DNA of 64,000 bases. Source: Candidatus Poribacteria bacterium (GTDB taxonomy: Bacteria > Poribacteria > WGA-4E > WGA-3G). The notes beneath the pieces are model-generated. The model had not been told where the DNA came from. It ran no database searches and worked only from the letters and a program-made list of their open reading frames with translations. The stretch covers positions 31,904 to 95,903 of the forward strand of contig PYIY01000178.1 of the NCBI GenBank assembly GCA_003635195.1, in the 5' to 3' direction. Positions 1 through 8,094 of this stretch are shown here, one piece after another (the stretch's first letter is position 1; the number at the start of each line of letters is the position of its first letter). The position numbers and the translations under genes are program-made.

Positions 1-1
1 C

Positions 2-232
2 ACCTATATCCTCACCATAGAAGGACGATGCAGCATATACGACGACGGACAGGGGCAATTAGAGGTTGTCTGTAAGACCGGACACGATAGTTACAAAAAG
101 CACTTTTTAGGGCTATCGGACAATGTAACATATTTTGCCGAGCAATTGGAAGGTGCGAATGTCAGCCCAAATCACTATCGTGTCACATTCAAACCTCGTG
201 CAATTCTCCCAAGTGTTGATGTACGCAACTAA
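2..232 (+). CDS. C-terminal end of an unknown protein (cut by window edge)
   Basis: An open frame runs from the left edge of the window to TAA at 230-232, giving 76 residues. No start codon is visible because the gene begins outside the window. The readable part starts TYILTIEGRCSIYDDGQG and ends PSVDVRN. It has alternating hydrophobic residues typical of beta strands and no motif I recognise. It precedes the small genes and the tail-fibre-like gene, so it may belong to the same phage-like module (inference). Confidence 0.55.
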   Translation, partial: TYILTIEGRCSIYDDGQGQLEVVCKTGHDSYKKHFLGLSDNVTYFAEQLEGANVSPNHYRVTFKPRAILPSVDVRN

Positions 233-520
233 CCTAAGCGCGTCCACTCCCCAGTCCGCGGGTGCATGGGGACTGGCAATAACCGAGGAAGTACCGGGCC
301 AAAGGTCAAATGACGACTTCCCTGGCGAGGCTCCCCAGGGGTGCCATGACGGGTATGCATTTGAGAAATCGTAGGTAGTTTAAAGATGAGCAGTTAGTAA
401 CCAACTCCGCCTACTTGCGAGGAGAACCCTATAAAACCCCTGGACCCGCACTACTGTAGGGCGAGGGATTGAGTCTTTGTATTACAGTCCTCGCCCCTAC
501 ATATCAAAAAAGGAGAAAAA
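233..520. repeat. Intergenic stretch with a GTAGG palindrome
   Basis: No gene is supported here. GTAGGGCGAGG at 456-466 is inverted as CCTCGCCCCTAC at 489-500, so a transcript could fold into a hairpin just before the SD of the next gene. The GTAGG head followed by a GC-rich palindrome recurs in other intergenic gaps of the window, for example near 8617, 34521, 43327 and 53410. It resembles REP-type repeats. A second GC-rich stretch at 324-345 (GGCGAGGCTCCCCAGGGG) may also fold. Confidence 0.4.
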
Positions 521-1102
521 ATGGCAATTGGAAACGATGGAAACTGGGTCAACGCAGACAGACCCCTCGACGATTCTAACTACATGTCAATCGCGGAATG
601 GTGCGCGTGGACGACACGGGTCGCCGCTGAACTTCTGGATAAAGGCGGTTCTGGACACCTCGATAGACTCCGCATCAAGGTGCAGATACTCTCAAGGGAA
701 ACAGATCAACTCCTGACGGATTTCAACGAGCAGTTGCTAAGGGACGGGAAAATCACGGAAGAAGAACTCGCCGAAGCCCTCGAACAAAATCGCAACGGCG
801 AAGGCACGGATGAATGGAACGCACGTTCCGCATCCGGCGAGAACACCCGAGACGCGAAACTGCGCATACAGGCGAAAAATGGAAGCTACGCCGAACAAAC
901 GCAAAAACTTGTAAGTGAATTCCCTCCGAACTGTAAGGTTCACGTACTACCGGAAAATACCCCTGGCAAGGTTCGGGGATATAGGCCCGGTGCAGATACA
1001 AGACGCCCCCACGAGATGGCACTTATCGTGGATGTCCCTGGAGATGTCTGGATACTTTATTCCGATCAAGTCGAGCGGGTGAAAGAAGTGGAGGTTTCTT
1101 AA
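521..1102 (+). CDS. Hypothetical protein, 193 residues
   Basis: A strong SD (AGGAGA) lies 6 to 8 bases before ATG 521. The protein is soluble-looking and acidic in the middle, with a helical stretch at about residues 45-90 (QILSRETDQLLTDFNEQ) and a C-terminal segment ending VWILYSDQVERVKEVEVS. I recognise no family. It is the first of four small rightward genes before the tail-fibre-like gene, so a structural or accessory phage or plasmid role is possible but not shown. Confidence 0.7.
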   Translation: MAIGNDGNWVNADRPLDDSNYMSIAEWCAWTTRVAAELLDKGGSGHLDRLRIKVQILSRETDQLLTDFNEQLLRDGKITEEELAEALEQNRNGEGTDEWNARSASGENTRDAKLRIQAKNGSYAEQTQKLVSEFPPNCKVHVLPENTPGKVRGYRPGADTRRPHEMALIVDVPGDVWILYSDQVERVKEVEVS

Positions 1103-1111
1103 TCTCTACCC

Positions 1112-1146
1112 GTGTTGATATGTATGCAAACTATACACATCAACAC
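1112..1146. terminator. Long imperfect hairpin after the 521-1102 gene
   Basis: GTGTTGAT (1112-1119) pairs with ATCAACAC (1139-1146) and TGTAT (1121-1125) pairs with ATACA (1133-1137), giving 13 pairs with one mismatch. It starts 10 bases after the stop codon of the preceding gene. There is no T tract, so it may be an RNA-processing or operator hairpin rather than a classic terminator. A second nested hairpin, GCTGG/CCAGC with GTTTCC/GGAAAC, lies at 1220-1252. Confidence 0.45.
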
Positions 1147-1333
1147 CGACATGTATAAAAATCGCCGAAAAGTATACATATCGCACTTCACCTTCAGACA
1201 AGTGCCACCGTTCATCCCCGCTGGCGAGGTTTCCTAGGGGAAACACCCCAGCAAAAACACCTCGCCTTACTGACTACTGATCGCTGATCGCGACGCAAGC
1301 CGCGTGTGGGAAACCTGCGGGACAATGCTAATT

Positions 1334-1759
1334 ATGAACCAAATCAAACTCCGAAACGAAAACAAATTCCGCACCCCCATCCACGGACGCAACTTCCAAA
1401 GCACGACAACCTTCGTTGGTGCGCTTTACCCGGAAGGCAACGTTCAAGTCTACTGGACCTGGAAATGGTTCGATTTCCAACGCCACGAGACCTACGAAAT
1501 ACACGGGGGTTCTCGATGGTGTGGTTTCCAATTCCAGAACATGGAACACCTCATCGGGATGTGGGACACTCGCGAGATTATCACTGGGCTGCCCTACGAC
1601 TTTTCGCATCTCATCACCACGCATTTCGCTGCGTTTTACAAGAAGCACATGACAACCTTCACACTCTCTCAGAAAGAACGTGAAGCACTCGGCATCTCTG
1701 AAGAAGAATATATCCAAGCTAATAAAGCCGTTTGGGGCGAAAAATGGAAACATCAATGA
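1334..1759 (+). CDS. Hypothetical protein, 141 residues
   Basis: ATG 1334 was preferred over ATG 1325 because the weak SD (GCGGGA, 1317-1322) is 11 bases from the former and only 2 from the latter. The protein is rich in aromatic residues (VYWTWKWFDFQRH, FQFQNMEHLIGMWDT) and has a charged helical tail. No family recognised. Its TGA (1757-1759) overlaps the ATG of the next gene (1756) as ATGA, so the two are probably translationally coupled. Confidence 0.65.
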   Translation: MNQIKLRNENKFRTPIHGRNFQSTTTFVGALYPEGNVQVYWTWKWFDFQRHETYEIHGGSRWCGFQFQNMEHLIGMWDTREIITGLPYDFSHLITTHFAAFYKKHMTTFTLSQKEREALGISEEEYIQANKAVWGEKWKHQ

Positions 1760-2124
1760 AACACTACAAAGCAGACATCTCCGTCCGACGCGTCGGCATC
1801 ATCACCGCACCGAAACTGCCACCTGACCACCCAAACGTCCGATTTTCAAGTTGCCTGCATCGCGAAACCTATCCAGCAGCAGACATCACGGAAGCGCGGC
1901 AAAGTGCCATAGCACTCGTGGAAAATCCCAACACCCCTGAATTCCAAAAATGCCTCGATTTCTACTTTGTTCCGTTCAAAATCCTCCAGTGGCAAGACTG
2001 GCAAGATCCGATCGAACCGGAAGGCGAAACACAGATCCATTCCTGCGAGAGCCAGCCCTTTCTCGTAGGCGTGTTCACATGGATTGTCAAAATCCTTATT
2101 TACGAAGTAGAAGCGGCTAATTGA
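1756..2124 (+). CDS. Hypothetical protein, 122 residues
   Basis: The start at 1756 (MKHYKADISVRR) overlaps the upstream stop as ATGA. Earlier in-frame ATGs at 1732 and 1744 lie inside the upstream gene and are less likely. It contains one tryptophan-rich segment (ILQWQDWQDPIEPEGE) and a hydrophobic C-terminus (FLVGVFTWIVKILIYEVEAAN) that could be membrane-associated. No known domain is visible. Confidence 0.65.
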   Translation: MKHYKADISVRRVGIITAPKLPPDHPNVRFSSCLHRETYPAADITEARQSAIALVENPNTPEFQKCLDFYFVPFKILQWQDWQDPIEPEGETQIHSCESQPFLVGVFTWIVKILIYEVEAAN

Positions 2125-2330
2125 TCCCCTCCCTCACGCTGACGAGGTTTCCTAACCTCGCCTACTGACCGCCGATCCTTGACTGTTCATAATTTTTCCT
2201 CGAAATATATTGCTTATTTATTGTAAATCCGCATATCACCTTGCTGAATCCCCTTCTCTCCAGTCCCAAAAACTCTGTATACTTAGATAGAAACCGACCC
2301 GACTGCTGACCGCTACTAAGGGAGCTACAC

Positions 2331-2636
2331 ATGGCAAAGACAATCCTCGCGACAGATCAGAAGGAAACCCCTGACGACCAAATCCTCGGCAAAGATTGGG
2401 CAGGCGAATACCAACTCCTCTGCACAACTTACGCCGCAGATGAAGTCGTCCTGCAAGTGCGACCCGGCGGAAACCCGTCTTCGTGGCACACCGCGAAATA
2501 TAACGGCAGTGATATAAAGTTTACCGCCGTCGGTGATATCTTCGATGTCAAACTCGTCAGAGACTACGAGTACCGACTTCTCACCGCAAACGCTGGAGCA
2601 GAAGTCATTATCGCAAAGCATAACATACACGGGTAG
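2331..2636 (+). CDS. Small beta-rich protein, 101 residues
   Basis: SD GGGAG lies 8 bases before ATG 2331. The protein is predicted to be mostly beta strands (AGEYQLLCTTYAADEVVLQV, IKFTAVGDIFDVKLV, YEYRLLTANAGAEVIIAKH). Its size and position, two genes before a tail-fibre-like protein, suit a small phage-structure or head-tail joining component, but no family is recognised and this is inference from context. Confidence 0.65.
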   Translation: MAKTILATDQKETPDDQILGKDWAGEYQLLCTTYAADEVVLQVRPGGNPSSWHTAKYNGSDIKFTAVGDIFDVKLVRDYEYRLLTANAGAEVIIAKHNIHG

Positions 2637-2647
2637 GTAGGACAGTA

Positions 2648-2863
2648 ATGATGAGTCGCTATCCCAGTTTCACGAAAATTATTTCATCTCCCCAGCAACC
2701 GATAGTGCATCCAGCACCGGGAGAAGATTCAGAGGCATGGGTACCCCGTCAATCCGTCGTTCCGCCGACATCGGAAAATATAATTCTGTTCGCTTTGGAC
2801 GGCACACTCATCGCGCTCGACGGCACACTCTTTGGAATACAGGAGGAAATCAGTGACCAGTAA
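2648..2863 (+). CDS. Hypothetical small protein, 71 residues
   Basis: It starts 11 bases after the previous stop, at one of two adjacent ATGs (2648 or 2651). The sequence is proline-rich in the first half. The second half contains a short internal duplication, FALDGTLIALDGTLFGI, produced by a direct repeat of GACGGCACACTC. No family recognised. The stop falls into a repeat-rich gap, so the C-terminus may have been altered by repeat insertion. Confidence 0.5.
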   Translation: MMSRYPSFTKIISSPQQPIVHPAPGEDSEAWVPRQSVVPPTSENIILFALDGTLIALDGTLFGIQEEISDQ

Positions 2864-3006
2864 CCAGTTTCCAGTTTCCAGTTAAAGACGCAAGCGTTAC
2901 AAAGAACCTCTTTTCTTAACTGGCCACTGGTTACTGGAAGTGGAGCGTAGCGGAACGAACTGGCAACTTCTCCACTGGCAACTTCTTTACTGGTAACTGG
3001 TAACTT
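2853..3006. repeat. Degenerate tandem repeats of an ACTGG/CCAGT unit
   Basis: The gap holds many copies of a 6-8 base unit in both orientations: AGTAACCAGTTTCCAGTTTC on the left and ACTGGTTACTGG, ACTGGCAACTTC, ACTGGTAACTGGTAAC on the right. The two halves can fold back on each other. Similar short-unit filler, with CTGACAACTGACAACTGA or CCGATAGCCGATAGCC as the unit, occupies other gaps (42857, 43670, 53164), so this is a general feature of the intergenic DNA here. Confidence 0.6.
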
Positions 3007-3010
3007 TAAA

Positions 3011-4144
3011 ATGAATGAACCGATAATTTTCCATGAATATGATCCGAGCGATGAAGCTGTAGGAGATCCGCTCCAGATTGCATCGGACACTGAAACAGCG
3101 GAAGGTCTCCTCTTAGGCAGAACGGCAGCAGGTATCGGTCGCGAGTTCTCAATCGAGCGGATACTGGCGCAGATCCTCGGTGCGGTGCCGTTTGCGGTGC
3201 GGACTGCGTACCGAAAGGGAACCCTTGTCTATAGCAGCGGGGATCTCTATGCCGTCACTGCAACGATCGAGGCTTCCAATACCCAGACGCTCGCGCAACT
3301 CCTTGTCGCCGGCACGCTTGTGAAGGTTGTGGATGTCGAAGCCAAAATAGCGAATTGGGCAGAAGCAGGGGACACCACGAGAATCCCTATCGGCAAGATA
3401 CCGACCTCGATGCCTCGCGCCCTCCGAACCGCCGCACAGACCTACGCACTCATTCGGAGTCTATTGGATTACAACGACCTCCAGAACCGCCCCACGCTCC
3501 CCGTAGACACAACGCTCTGGGAAGGCGCGTACGCTGACAATACGGCGTATGGTGCGGGGGATGTTGTCCTCTATAACAATAACCTCTATATGTATACGGA
3601 GGCGATCCCGAATGACAACACCACGAAACCCGATGCCGACACCCGCGCACAACGTATCAATACGGGTGCCGTAACCCTTCGGAACGCTGCACAGACGTAT
3701 GCGTTGATTCAGGGGTTGTTAGACTATAACGACCTGCTCAATAGACCGACAATCCCGCGCTTGCGGACTGCGGCTGCGACTGCCAGACTCCTTGAGACGC
3801 TCACAGACGCAGCACGGCTTTCCTATACTGCCTTGAAAGATACGCCCCCGGGGGTCAATATTCTCGTGCCTGCGACGCTCAATCGGAAAGATAAAACCCA
3901 GGTTTTACCGACGAACTACACAGATTACAATACGCTACGGATCACAACGTTCAGCAGTCGGGGGAATCAAGAGGTAACGCAGGATATTGCGACTGCCCTG
4001 TTGTCCGCAATCGCAACTTTAACGAATTATGGTTCAAATGCGAATCACAGTTTCAGTTGGGTGCGGTCTACGAGAACCATCACCTACACACCTTCACAAT
4101 CTGCAAACCAATCAGGTATCATCTACTGCGATTTACACAGTTAG
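3011..4144 (+). CDS. Tail-fibre-like protein, 377 residues
   Basis: The protein contains two copies of a segment found in phage tail-fibre and tail-spike proteins: RTAAQTYALIRSLLDYNDLQ followed by NRPTLP near residues 137-163, and RNAAQTYALIQGLLDYNDLL followed by NRPTIP near 219-245. Between them, GAYADNTAYGAGDVVLYNNN resembles the short aromatic modules of phage adhesins and carbohydrate-binding domains. The C-terminus is Ser/Thr/Asn-rich. A role in receptor binding at the tail tip is inferred from these motifs. It is followed 8 bases later by a cysteine-peptidase-like gene. No capsid, terminase or tape-measure gene is in the window, so this may be part of a larger phage module to the left or a captured remnant. 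Confidence 0.6.
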   Translation: MNEPIIFHEYDPSDEAVGDPLQIASDTETAEGLLLGRTAAGIGREFSIERILAQILGAVPFAVRTAYRKGTLVYSSGDLYAVTATIEASNTQTLAQLLVAGTLVKVVDVEAKIANWAEAGDTTRIPIGKIPTSMPRALRTAAQTYALIRSLLDYNDLQNRPTLPVDTTLWEGAYADNTAYGAGDVVLYNNNLYMYTEAIPNDNTTKPDADTRAQRINTGAVTLRNAAQTYALIQGLLDYNDLLNRPTIPRLRTAAATARLLETLTDAARLSYTALKDTPPGVNILVPATLNRKDKTQVLPTNYTDYNTLRITTFSSRGNQEVTQDIATALLSAIATLTNYGSNANHSFSWVRSTRTITYTPSQSANQSGIIYCDLHS

Positions 4145-4152
4145 GGGAAAAA

Positions 4153-4602
4153 ATGAAAAAACCACGCTACTGGGATGTCAGACGACTTGTTAAAGAGAGC
4201 GAACGCGAATTCACAGCGCAGGAAGTTGTAGATGCACTGAATGCCTCGTTGCTGTCAGACCTTCAAGATGTACCGCTTGATGGTAGATATTGGGGTGCCT
4301 CCGAAGCGGCATGGCGCGGAATGTTGGCATACACCGGCGTAGACCGAAAACGCTACATCAAGGATAGGTTCGATTGCGATAACTTCGCAGTCCTGTTCGC
4401 AGGACGCGTCGCCGATAAGTTCGGTATCAACGGTGTCGGCATTGTCATCGATTACTCCGGCGGACATGCTTACTGCGCGATCCTCATCGTGGACGAGAAC
4501 GGTAATCTTTCTATCGGGATCATCGAGCCACAGAACGACCAGTTCGTTCTTAAAACCGAAGGCATGTATTCAGCCAAATTCGGATTCATCTTTTTACCAT
4601 GA
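4153..4602 (+). CDS. Papain/transglutaminase-fold protein of phage type, 149 residues
   Basis: ATG 4153 follows an AGGGG SD. The motif DRFDCDNFAVLFAGRVADKF (about residues 74-93) supplies a candidate nucleophile Cys, GGHAYCAIL (about 107-115) a candidate His, and IIEPQND (about 127-133) an acidic or amide residue. This Cys-His-acid order matches small transglutaminase-like or lectin-like proteins coded beside tail fibres in phages. A role in tail-tip cell-wall processing is plausible but inferred. The gene overlaps the next one by ATGA. Confidence 0.55.
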   Translation: MKKPRYWDVRRLVKESEREFTAQEVVDALNASLLSDLQDVPLDGRYWGASEAAWRGMLAYTGVDRKRYIKDRFDCDNFAVLFAGRVADKFGINGVGIVIDYSGGHAYCAILIVDENGNLSIGIIEPQNDQFVLKTEGMYSAKFGFIFLP

Positions 4603-4742
4603 AATTTCTCAATGACCTGTGGCAACTCAAAAAAGCAGAACTCGCATTCATGGCGGAACACTGGGGCATCTACCTCGTCCTCGGTATCAGCTTTATCTCG
4701 CTGTGCGTCTACGTCCATTTCTCCACGAAGGACAAAAAATGA
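4599..4742 (+). CDS. Single-span membrane protein, 47 residues
   Basis: ATG 4599 overlaps the preceding TGA (4600-4602). The product MKFLNDLWQLKKAELAF... has one clear transmembrane helix (GIYLVLGISFISLCVYVHF) near residues 23-41 and a short positive tail. It lies directly after the tail-fibre and peptidase-like genes. This position and size are compatible with a holin or spanin-like helper, but nothing in the sequence proves it. Confidence 0.55.
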   Translation: MKFLNDLWQLKKAELAFMAEHWGIYLVLGISFISLCVYVHFSTKDKK

Positions 4743-4849
4743 ATTATAGGTATAGACGCGCACAGCAACGCAATTGGGAGATTGAGACCCACCAGTGGTT
4801 CTTACTTTTTATAGAATTTTTCTGGAGACTCCAGGATAAAAAATCATGA
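4739..4849 (+). CDS. Very small basic/aromatic protein, 36 residues
   Basis: ATG 4739 overlaps the stop of the membrane-protein gene (ATGA), and its own stop overlaps the next ATG (4846). The product MNYRYRRAQQRNWEIETHQW... has a basic N-terminus and an amphipathic aromatic second half (FLLFIEFFWRLQ). A longer frame from 4619 exists, but that start lies inside the upstream gene. No function recognised. The ATGA chain supports translation as a unit. Confidence 0.45.
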   Translation: MNYRYRRAQQRNWEIETHQWFLLFIEFFWRLQDKKS

Positions 4850-5058
4850 AAGTCACCGTTCACGATATAATCGTCAATTGCCCCACACACGGCGAAGTTC
4901 CATACACAGCAACTTCCAATTGGGGACACGAGGCGGTCACCGTGTACTGTCCACGTTGCGAAGAAGAGGCACGCGAACAACACAAGCACCCCAATTCACC
5001 GTATCCACTCCAAGGCACATCGCCATCGATTATTGAGGCGTGCAACCGCGGTGACTGA
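4846..5058 (+). CDS. Small zinc-ribbon-like protein, 70 residues
   Basis: Coupled by ATGA to the gene before. Metal-ligand candidates are CPTHGE near residue 12 and CPRCEEEAREQH near residues 35-46, so one knuckle is CxxC and the other is Cys/His. Proteins of this kind are frequent in phages and plasmids, usually with unknown partners. The group II intron begins 72 bases after its stop. Confidence 0.6.
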   Translation: MKVTVHDIIVNCPTHGEVPYTATSNWGHEAVTVYCPRCEEEAREQHKHPNSPYPLQGTSPSIIEACNRGD

Positions 5059-5130
5059 GGATAGCAGACACCAGCAGTCTGCCGGTTTGTGCTAATAAAA
5101 AATGCCAAGAAAGGCATCGTCAATTAACGA

Positions 5131-6046
5131 GTGCGCTCTAACAAAACAGACTGGAATGCAGGTTAGATTCCTGCTACGGTAGGCTAACACCGTATCCCTC
5201 ACCCTAACAGCGTTGCTGGAAACGGTAGGGTTGGAAGCAAGGGGACAAAGGCGAAGAAAAGGGATAGGCAAACTTTACTGGGGAAACGCAGTAAAGACCC
5301 CAAGTAAACGTCAGGGAATCACTCACACGGGTAAACGAAAGTTGAATGCTTGAGGAAACCTCATAAGGACGAACGCAAAGCCTTGAAAAATTGCGGTAAT
5401 ACAAACGTTGTTATTCGTTAGAACAACGTAATGGACATCTCATTTTATAGGGGCATTGTCCGATTAGCCTAATGTATTACAAAGGGAGATTAGGTCTCCC
5501 ACACTGGGGTATAGAGCAACCCTAAATGAGTTTATGAAGTCTGGTCTGTGGAAGTTAGAGAGAACCTAATAAATCTCAAAACGCTGTAATTCGTGCGAAT
5601 ACCGCTTCTTAGACGTTTCTGAGATTTTAGGGTTGAGGAGAACGTATAAGCGTTTATGCCAAACGCAAAGCACGTTCAGATTAGACTTTGGACGACGCCA
5701 CTGCTATCAGCAGTAAGGAGCAAAACGTGGTAACACGAGCAACTACAGCAAACGTTTTCAACGCAGACGCTATCAGGGAATGCGAGGCATACGTTCTAAA
5801 TATGCAGAGGCACTTGGACAAAGCGGTTGCTAACAACGACCTAAAGGGTAAACAGACCATATTTTGCCACGAGCAGACGGGGCAATGATAAATACAGCAA
5901 CCTACGTTTATTGCATACCGAATGCCACACGTAAACAGCAAAATAGATAGTTGTTGTTATTCTATATGGGAAAGCCGTGTGCGGTGAAAGTCGCACGCAC
6001 GGTTTGGTGAGGGGTGCGGAGTGGTGACACTTCGTGCCTACTCTAC
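5131..6046 (+). mobile_element. Group II intron with most of its ORF deleted
   Basis: The 5' end GTGCGCTCTAA (5131) matches the GUGYG start of group II introns. A domain V hairpin, GCCGTGTGCGGTGAAAGTCG followed by CACGCACGG, lies at about 5974-6003, and domain VI ends in CTACTCTAC at 6046. The RNA segments at 5131-5700 are clearly related to the reverse complement of the full intron at 25280-24740. The ORF keeps only its first 50 or so codons and then jumps to the final HNH segment, where YSNLRLLHTECH is still readable at about 5888-5930. It would need a maturase in trans. It sits 13 bases before the ATG at 6060, in the leader of that gene. Confidence 0.85.
5727..5888 (+). pseudogene. Deleted group II intron maturase ORF (N-terminal remnant)
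   Basis: A GTG at 5727 follows SD AAGGAG. NADAIRECEAYVLNMQRHLD followed by KAVANND aligns with TAENIRNCEKNILTIQRRMD followed by KAVADND of the intact maturase at 22903-24738. After KGK the frame ends at TGA 5886-5888. The C-terminal HNH piece resumes in another frame. The reverse transcriptase and maturase domains are entirely missing, a deletion of roughly 1.5 kb. Confidence 0.8.
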
Positions 6047-6059
6047 AGGGGGTAACATC

Positions 6060-6701
6060 ATGGCGAAAGAAAGGGTCTCCAGCGACATCGACAGGAAATT
6101 GCGCATAGAAGCCGACAAAAAAGCAAATGAACTTGGTATCTCAAGAGCGAAACTCATTGAGATTTCCCTCGAATCCGAACTCGGACGCTTCAACGTCCAT
6201 AAAGAGAACAAGCGGCTCACTGAACGCGTAAAGACTTCCGAACAGGACATAGCAGAACTCCAGCATCAACTCACCACTGCTGAAACGGAACATAAAGACA
6301 CCCGTGATCGCCTTGAACATGAGAAAACCGCATTGCGCGATGAGTTGAAAGCCGAAAAAGTCGAAAGCGATCGTCGTTGGAGCGAAAACCAAAAACTCAT
6401 CGGGCAGCGTGATGTATTTGAGGAACGCGCCAAATCACTGGAAAAGGAACGCGATAAATTCAAAGCGAATCTCAAGCAGATAGCTTCGCATCTTGGCGTG
6501 CCGGATACCGTCAAACACTGCAAGCAGCGGATAGATGAACTCCAGGCGTCTATCGAGGACAAGAAAAGGGAACGCAATCACTTCAAAGCACAAGCAGAAG
6601 AAGCCCAATCGAAACTCAACGTCTGTGACACGAAACTTACGCTCCTCTTGACGCGGACTTGGTGGGAACGACTTTGGAATGTTTTGCCGTGGATAGAATA
6701 A
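6060..6701 (+). CDS. Ribbon-helix-helix N-terminus plus long coiled coil, 213 residues
   Basis: ATG 6060 is preferred over 6021 because the latter lies inside the intron, and an AGGGGG SD precedes 6060. Residues 1-40 (RVSSDIDRKLRIEADKKANE followed by LGISRAKLIEISLESEL) resemble a ribbon-helix-helix DNA-binding domain. Residues 45-195 are an almost uninterrupted heptad coiled coil rich in E, K, R and Q. The C-terminus is WWERLWNVLPWIE, possibly a membrane or partner anchor. The shape recalls KfrA-like plasmid proteins, in which a DNA-binding head precedes a long coiled coil. That link is an inference from shape only. Confidence 0.65.
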   Translation: MAKERVSSDIDRKLRIEADKKANELGISRAKLIEISLESELGRFNVHKENKRLTERVKTSEQDIAELQHQLTTAETEHKDTRDRLEHEKTALRDELKAEKVESDRRWSENQKLIGQRDVFEERAKSLEKERDKFKANLKQIASHLGVPDTVKHCKQRIDELQASIEDKKRERNHFKAQAEEAQSKLNVCDTKLTLLLTRTWWERLWNVLPWIE

Positions 6702-6706
6702 CGACA

Positions 6707-6958
6707 ATGCTCTATTTTCGATACACCTACAATCGCCACAATCGCAAGGGGCAACTCATCAAGGATCGCACGGGTACCATCTCCGGTCATACTCTCAAAG
6801 CGGTGAAGCACGTCCTCGTCAAACGGTTCCGCCTTCAGGGGACCGGCGGCAGTTGGACATGCCTTCCCAACGGCACGCATAAACGCTCACATCGATGCAT
6901 AATTACAGGAGAGCGGCACTGTCTCACCCTCACCCCTATGCCCGAACCATCGGGTTGA
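6707..6958 (+). CDS. Hypothetical basic protein, 83 residues
   Basis: ATG 6707 lies 5 bases after the previous stop. The first 50 residues look real (MLYFRYTYNRHNRKGQLIKD), while the C-terminal part (CLTLTPMPEPSG) reads like low-quality tail sequence. No family recognised. Downstream, 6959-7145 is noncoding and AT-rich at its end. An overlapping frame at 6895-7149 has no supporting SD. Confidence 0.4.
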   Translation: MLYFRYTYNRHNRKGQLIKDRTGTISGHTLKAVKHVLVKRFRLQGTGGSWTCLPNGTHKRSHRCIITGERHCLTLTPMPEPSG

Positions 6959-7145
6959 TATGCGAAAAGATAGGACAAGTAATAAGCGCGAAAACTTTCA
7001 GTTCAGGACGCGCGTTTTTGGGGGATTCTCCTCACAATTTGCCCTATTTCTTACCAAATTCCACGGACCTCACTGAAAAAAATGCCGAATTTCACAAAAA
7101 AATCGTTAAATTCGGCAAAAAAGTGCATTTTTCTGCCATTTTAAT

Positions 7146-7174
7146 TTGACTTTTACTTATATTTATGATACAAT
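7146..7174 (+). promoter_or_regulatory. Sigma-70-type promoter for the XRE regulator
   Basis: TTGACT (7146-7151) and TACAAT (7169-7174) are separated by 17 bases, in an AT-rich stretch 63 bases before the TTG start of the regulator gene. Spacing and match are close to the bacterial consensus. Confidence 0.65.
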
Positions 7175-7236
7175 TATATACAAGTCAATGGGAGGTGCGG
7201 ATACATCTCCCCGGTAGCGATATAGGAGGATTCGAC

Positions 7237-7467
7237 TTGAGAATAGGTAGACCGAGAAAGGATCCTGAAGCGATCTTAAGGTTTTCTGAAAACCTCAACA
7301 GAGAGATTGCCAAAAGCGACCTAACACAAGTTGAAATCGCCTCAAAACTCGGAATACGACAATCAGCAGTTTCCCAGTGGTGTACCGGAGTCAACATGCC
7401 GAACCGGCGAAATCTATACAAGCTCACATCACTGCTGAATACAACCGTTGAGAAACTGACTGAATAA
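7237..7467 (+). CDS. XRE-family helix-turn-helix regulator, 76 residues
   Basis: The start chosen is TTG 7237 because AGGAGGA (7224-7230) lies 6 bases upstream; an ATG at 7165 has no SD and is probably within the leader. The protein has a classic HTH: LTQVEIASKLGIRQSAVSQW followed by CTGVNMPNRRNLYKLTSLLN. It likely represses its own promoter and perhaps neighbouring genes on the element. It is the only clear Cro/CI-size regulator on this side. A hairpin follows it. Confidence 0.75.
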   Translation: MRIGRPRKDPEAILRFSENLNREIAKSDLTQVEIASKLGIRQSAVSQWCTGVNMPNRRNLYKLTSLLNTTVEKLTE

Positions 7468-7474
7468 AGGAAAA

Positions 7475-7496
7475 GGGCAGTGCGCCAACACTGCCC
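7475..7496 (+). terminator. Hairpin after the XRE gene
   Basis: GGGCAGTG (7475-7482) pairs perfectly with CACTGCCC (7489-7496) across the loop CGCCAA, 8 bases after the stop codon. There is no T tract. The same loop with a different stem is found at 8438-8457 after another gene, so the hairpin is conserved by structure rather than sequence. Confidence 0.55.
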
Positions 7497-7592
7497 TCAT
7501 TGCAAACGCAACTATCCAGGTTATGTCAAGTTTATGTTCGCGCTTTTTAGTGTAACATCTGCTTGACAGCTCTGTCAAGGAGAATGTTAACG

Positions 7593-8093
7593 ATGACCAC
7601 AATTAAGGGTTTAGCCCTCCAACGCACCGAAGGCAACGTCTTTGTAAATGTTACACACCCCAAGGCGCATCTCCGTCCTGACCCCTACTTCCAGACATGG
7701 ACACGGATCGCTAAGGAAGTCGTTGCTGACGTTCCCACCCACATTCAACCCCTCACGGCGACTATCGGCGGCTTTAATGAATCATGGCGCGAAAACCGAC
7801 AACGCCTGCTTGACTATCTGCGCGACGATCTCACGCTCTCGGATGGCGTTATTCTGCATGAATTAGGCAGGGCAATTGAAACCGAATATGCCGCTCGTGT
7901 CGAGATGACGACTACCGAATGGCGATCACTAACAGTCGATCTGCGGACCCCTAATTACTTCCACGTCGCGTGGATGCACACGTTGAGAACTCGTCTTAGC
8001 TACAAGTATCAAGACCACCGAACGCCCAGAACCGACCTGAAGGAATTGCTAATGCAGGTGAACGCCATTATGGGCGAAGGGAGGGCAGCATAA
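7593..8093 (+). CDS. Hypothetical protein, 166 residues
   Basis: ATG 7593 is favoured because SD AAGGAG (7577-7582) is 10 bases away; ATG 7584 is too close. The middle (RENRQRLLDYLRDDLTLSDG) and end (TRLSYKYQDHRTPRTDLKEL) look helical. No recognised domain. A small TTG-started gene follows one base after its stop, suggesting co-translation. Confidence 0.6.
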   Translation: MTTIKGLALQRTEGNVFVNVTHPKAHLRPDPYFQTWTRIAKEVVADVPTHIQPLTATIGGFNESWRENRQRLLDYLRDDLTLSDGVILHELGRAIETEYAARVEMTTTEWRSLTVDLRTPNYFHVAWMHTLRTRLSYKYQDHRTPRTDLKELLMQVNAIMGEGRAA

Positions 8094-8094
8094 G

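Noticed and set aside
6895..7149. Small frame of 84 residues overlapping the 6707 gene
   Set aside because: No SD, and it runs into the AT-rich promoter region of the XRE gene.
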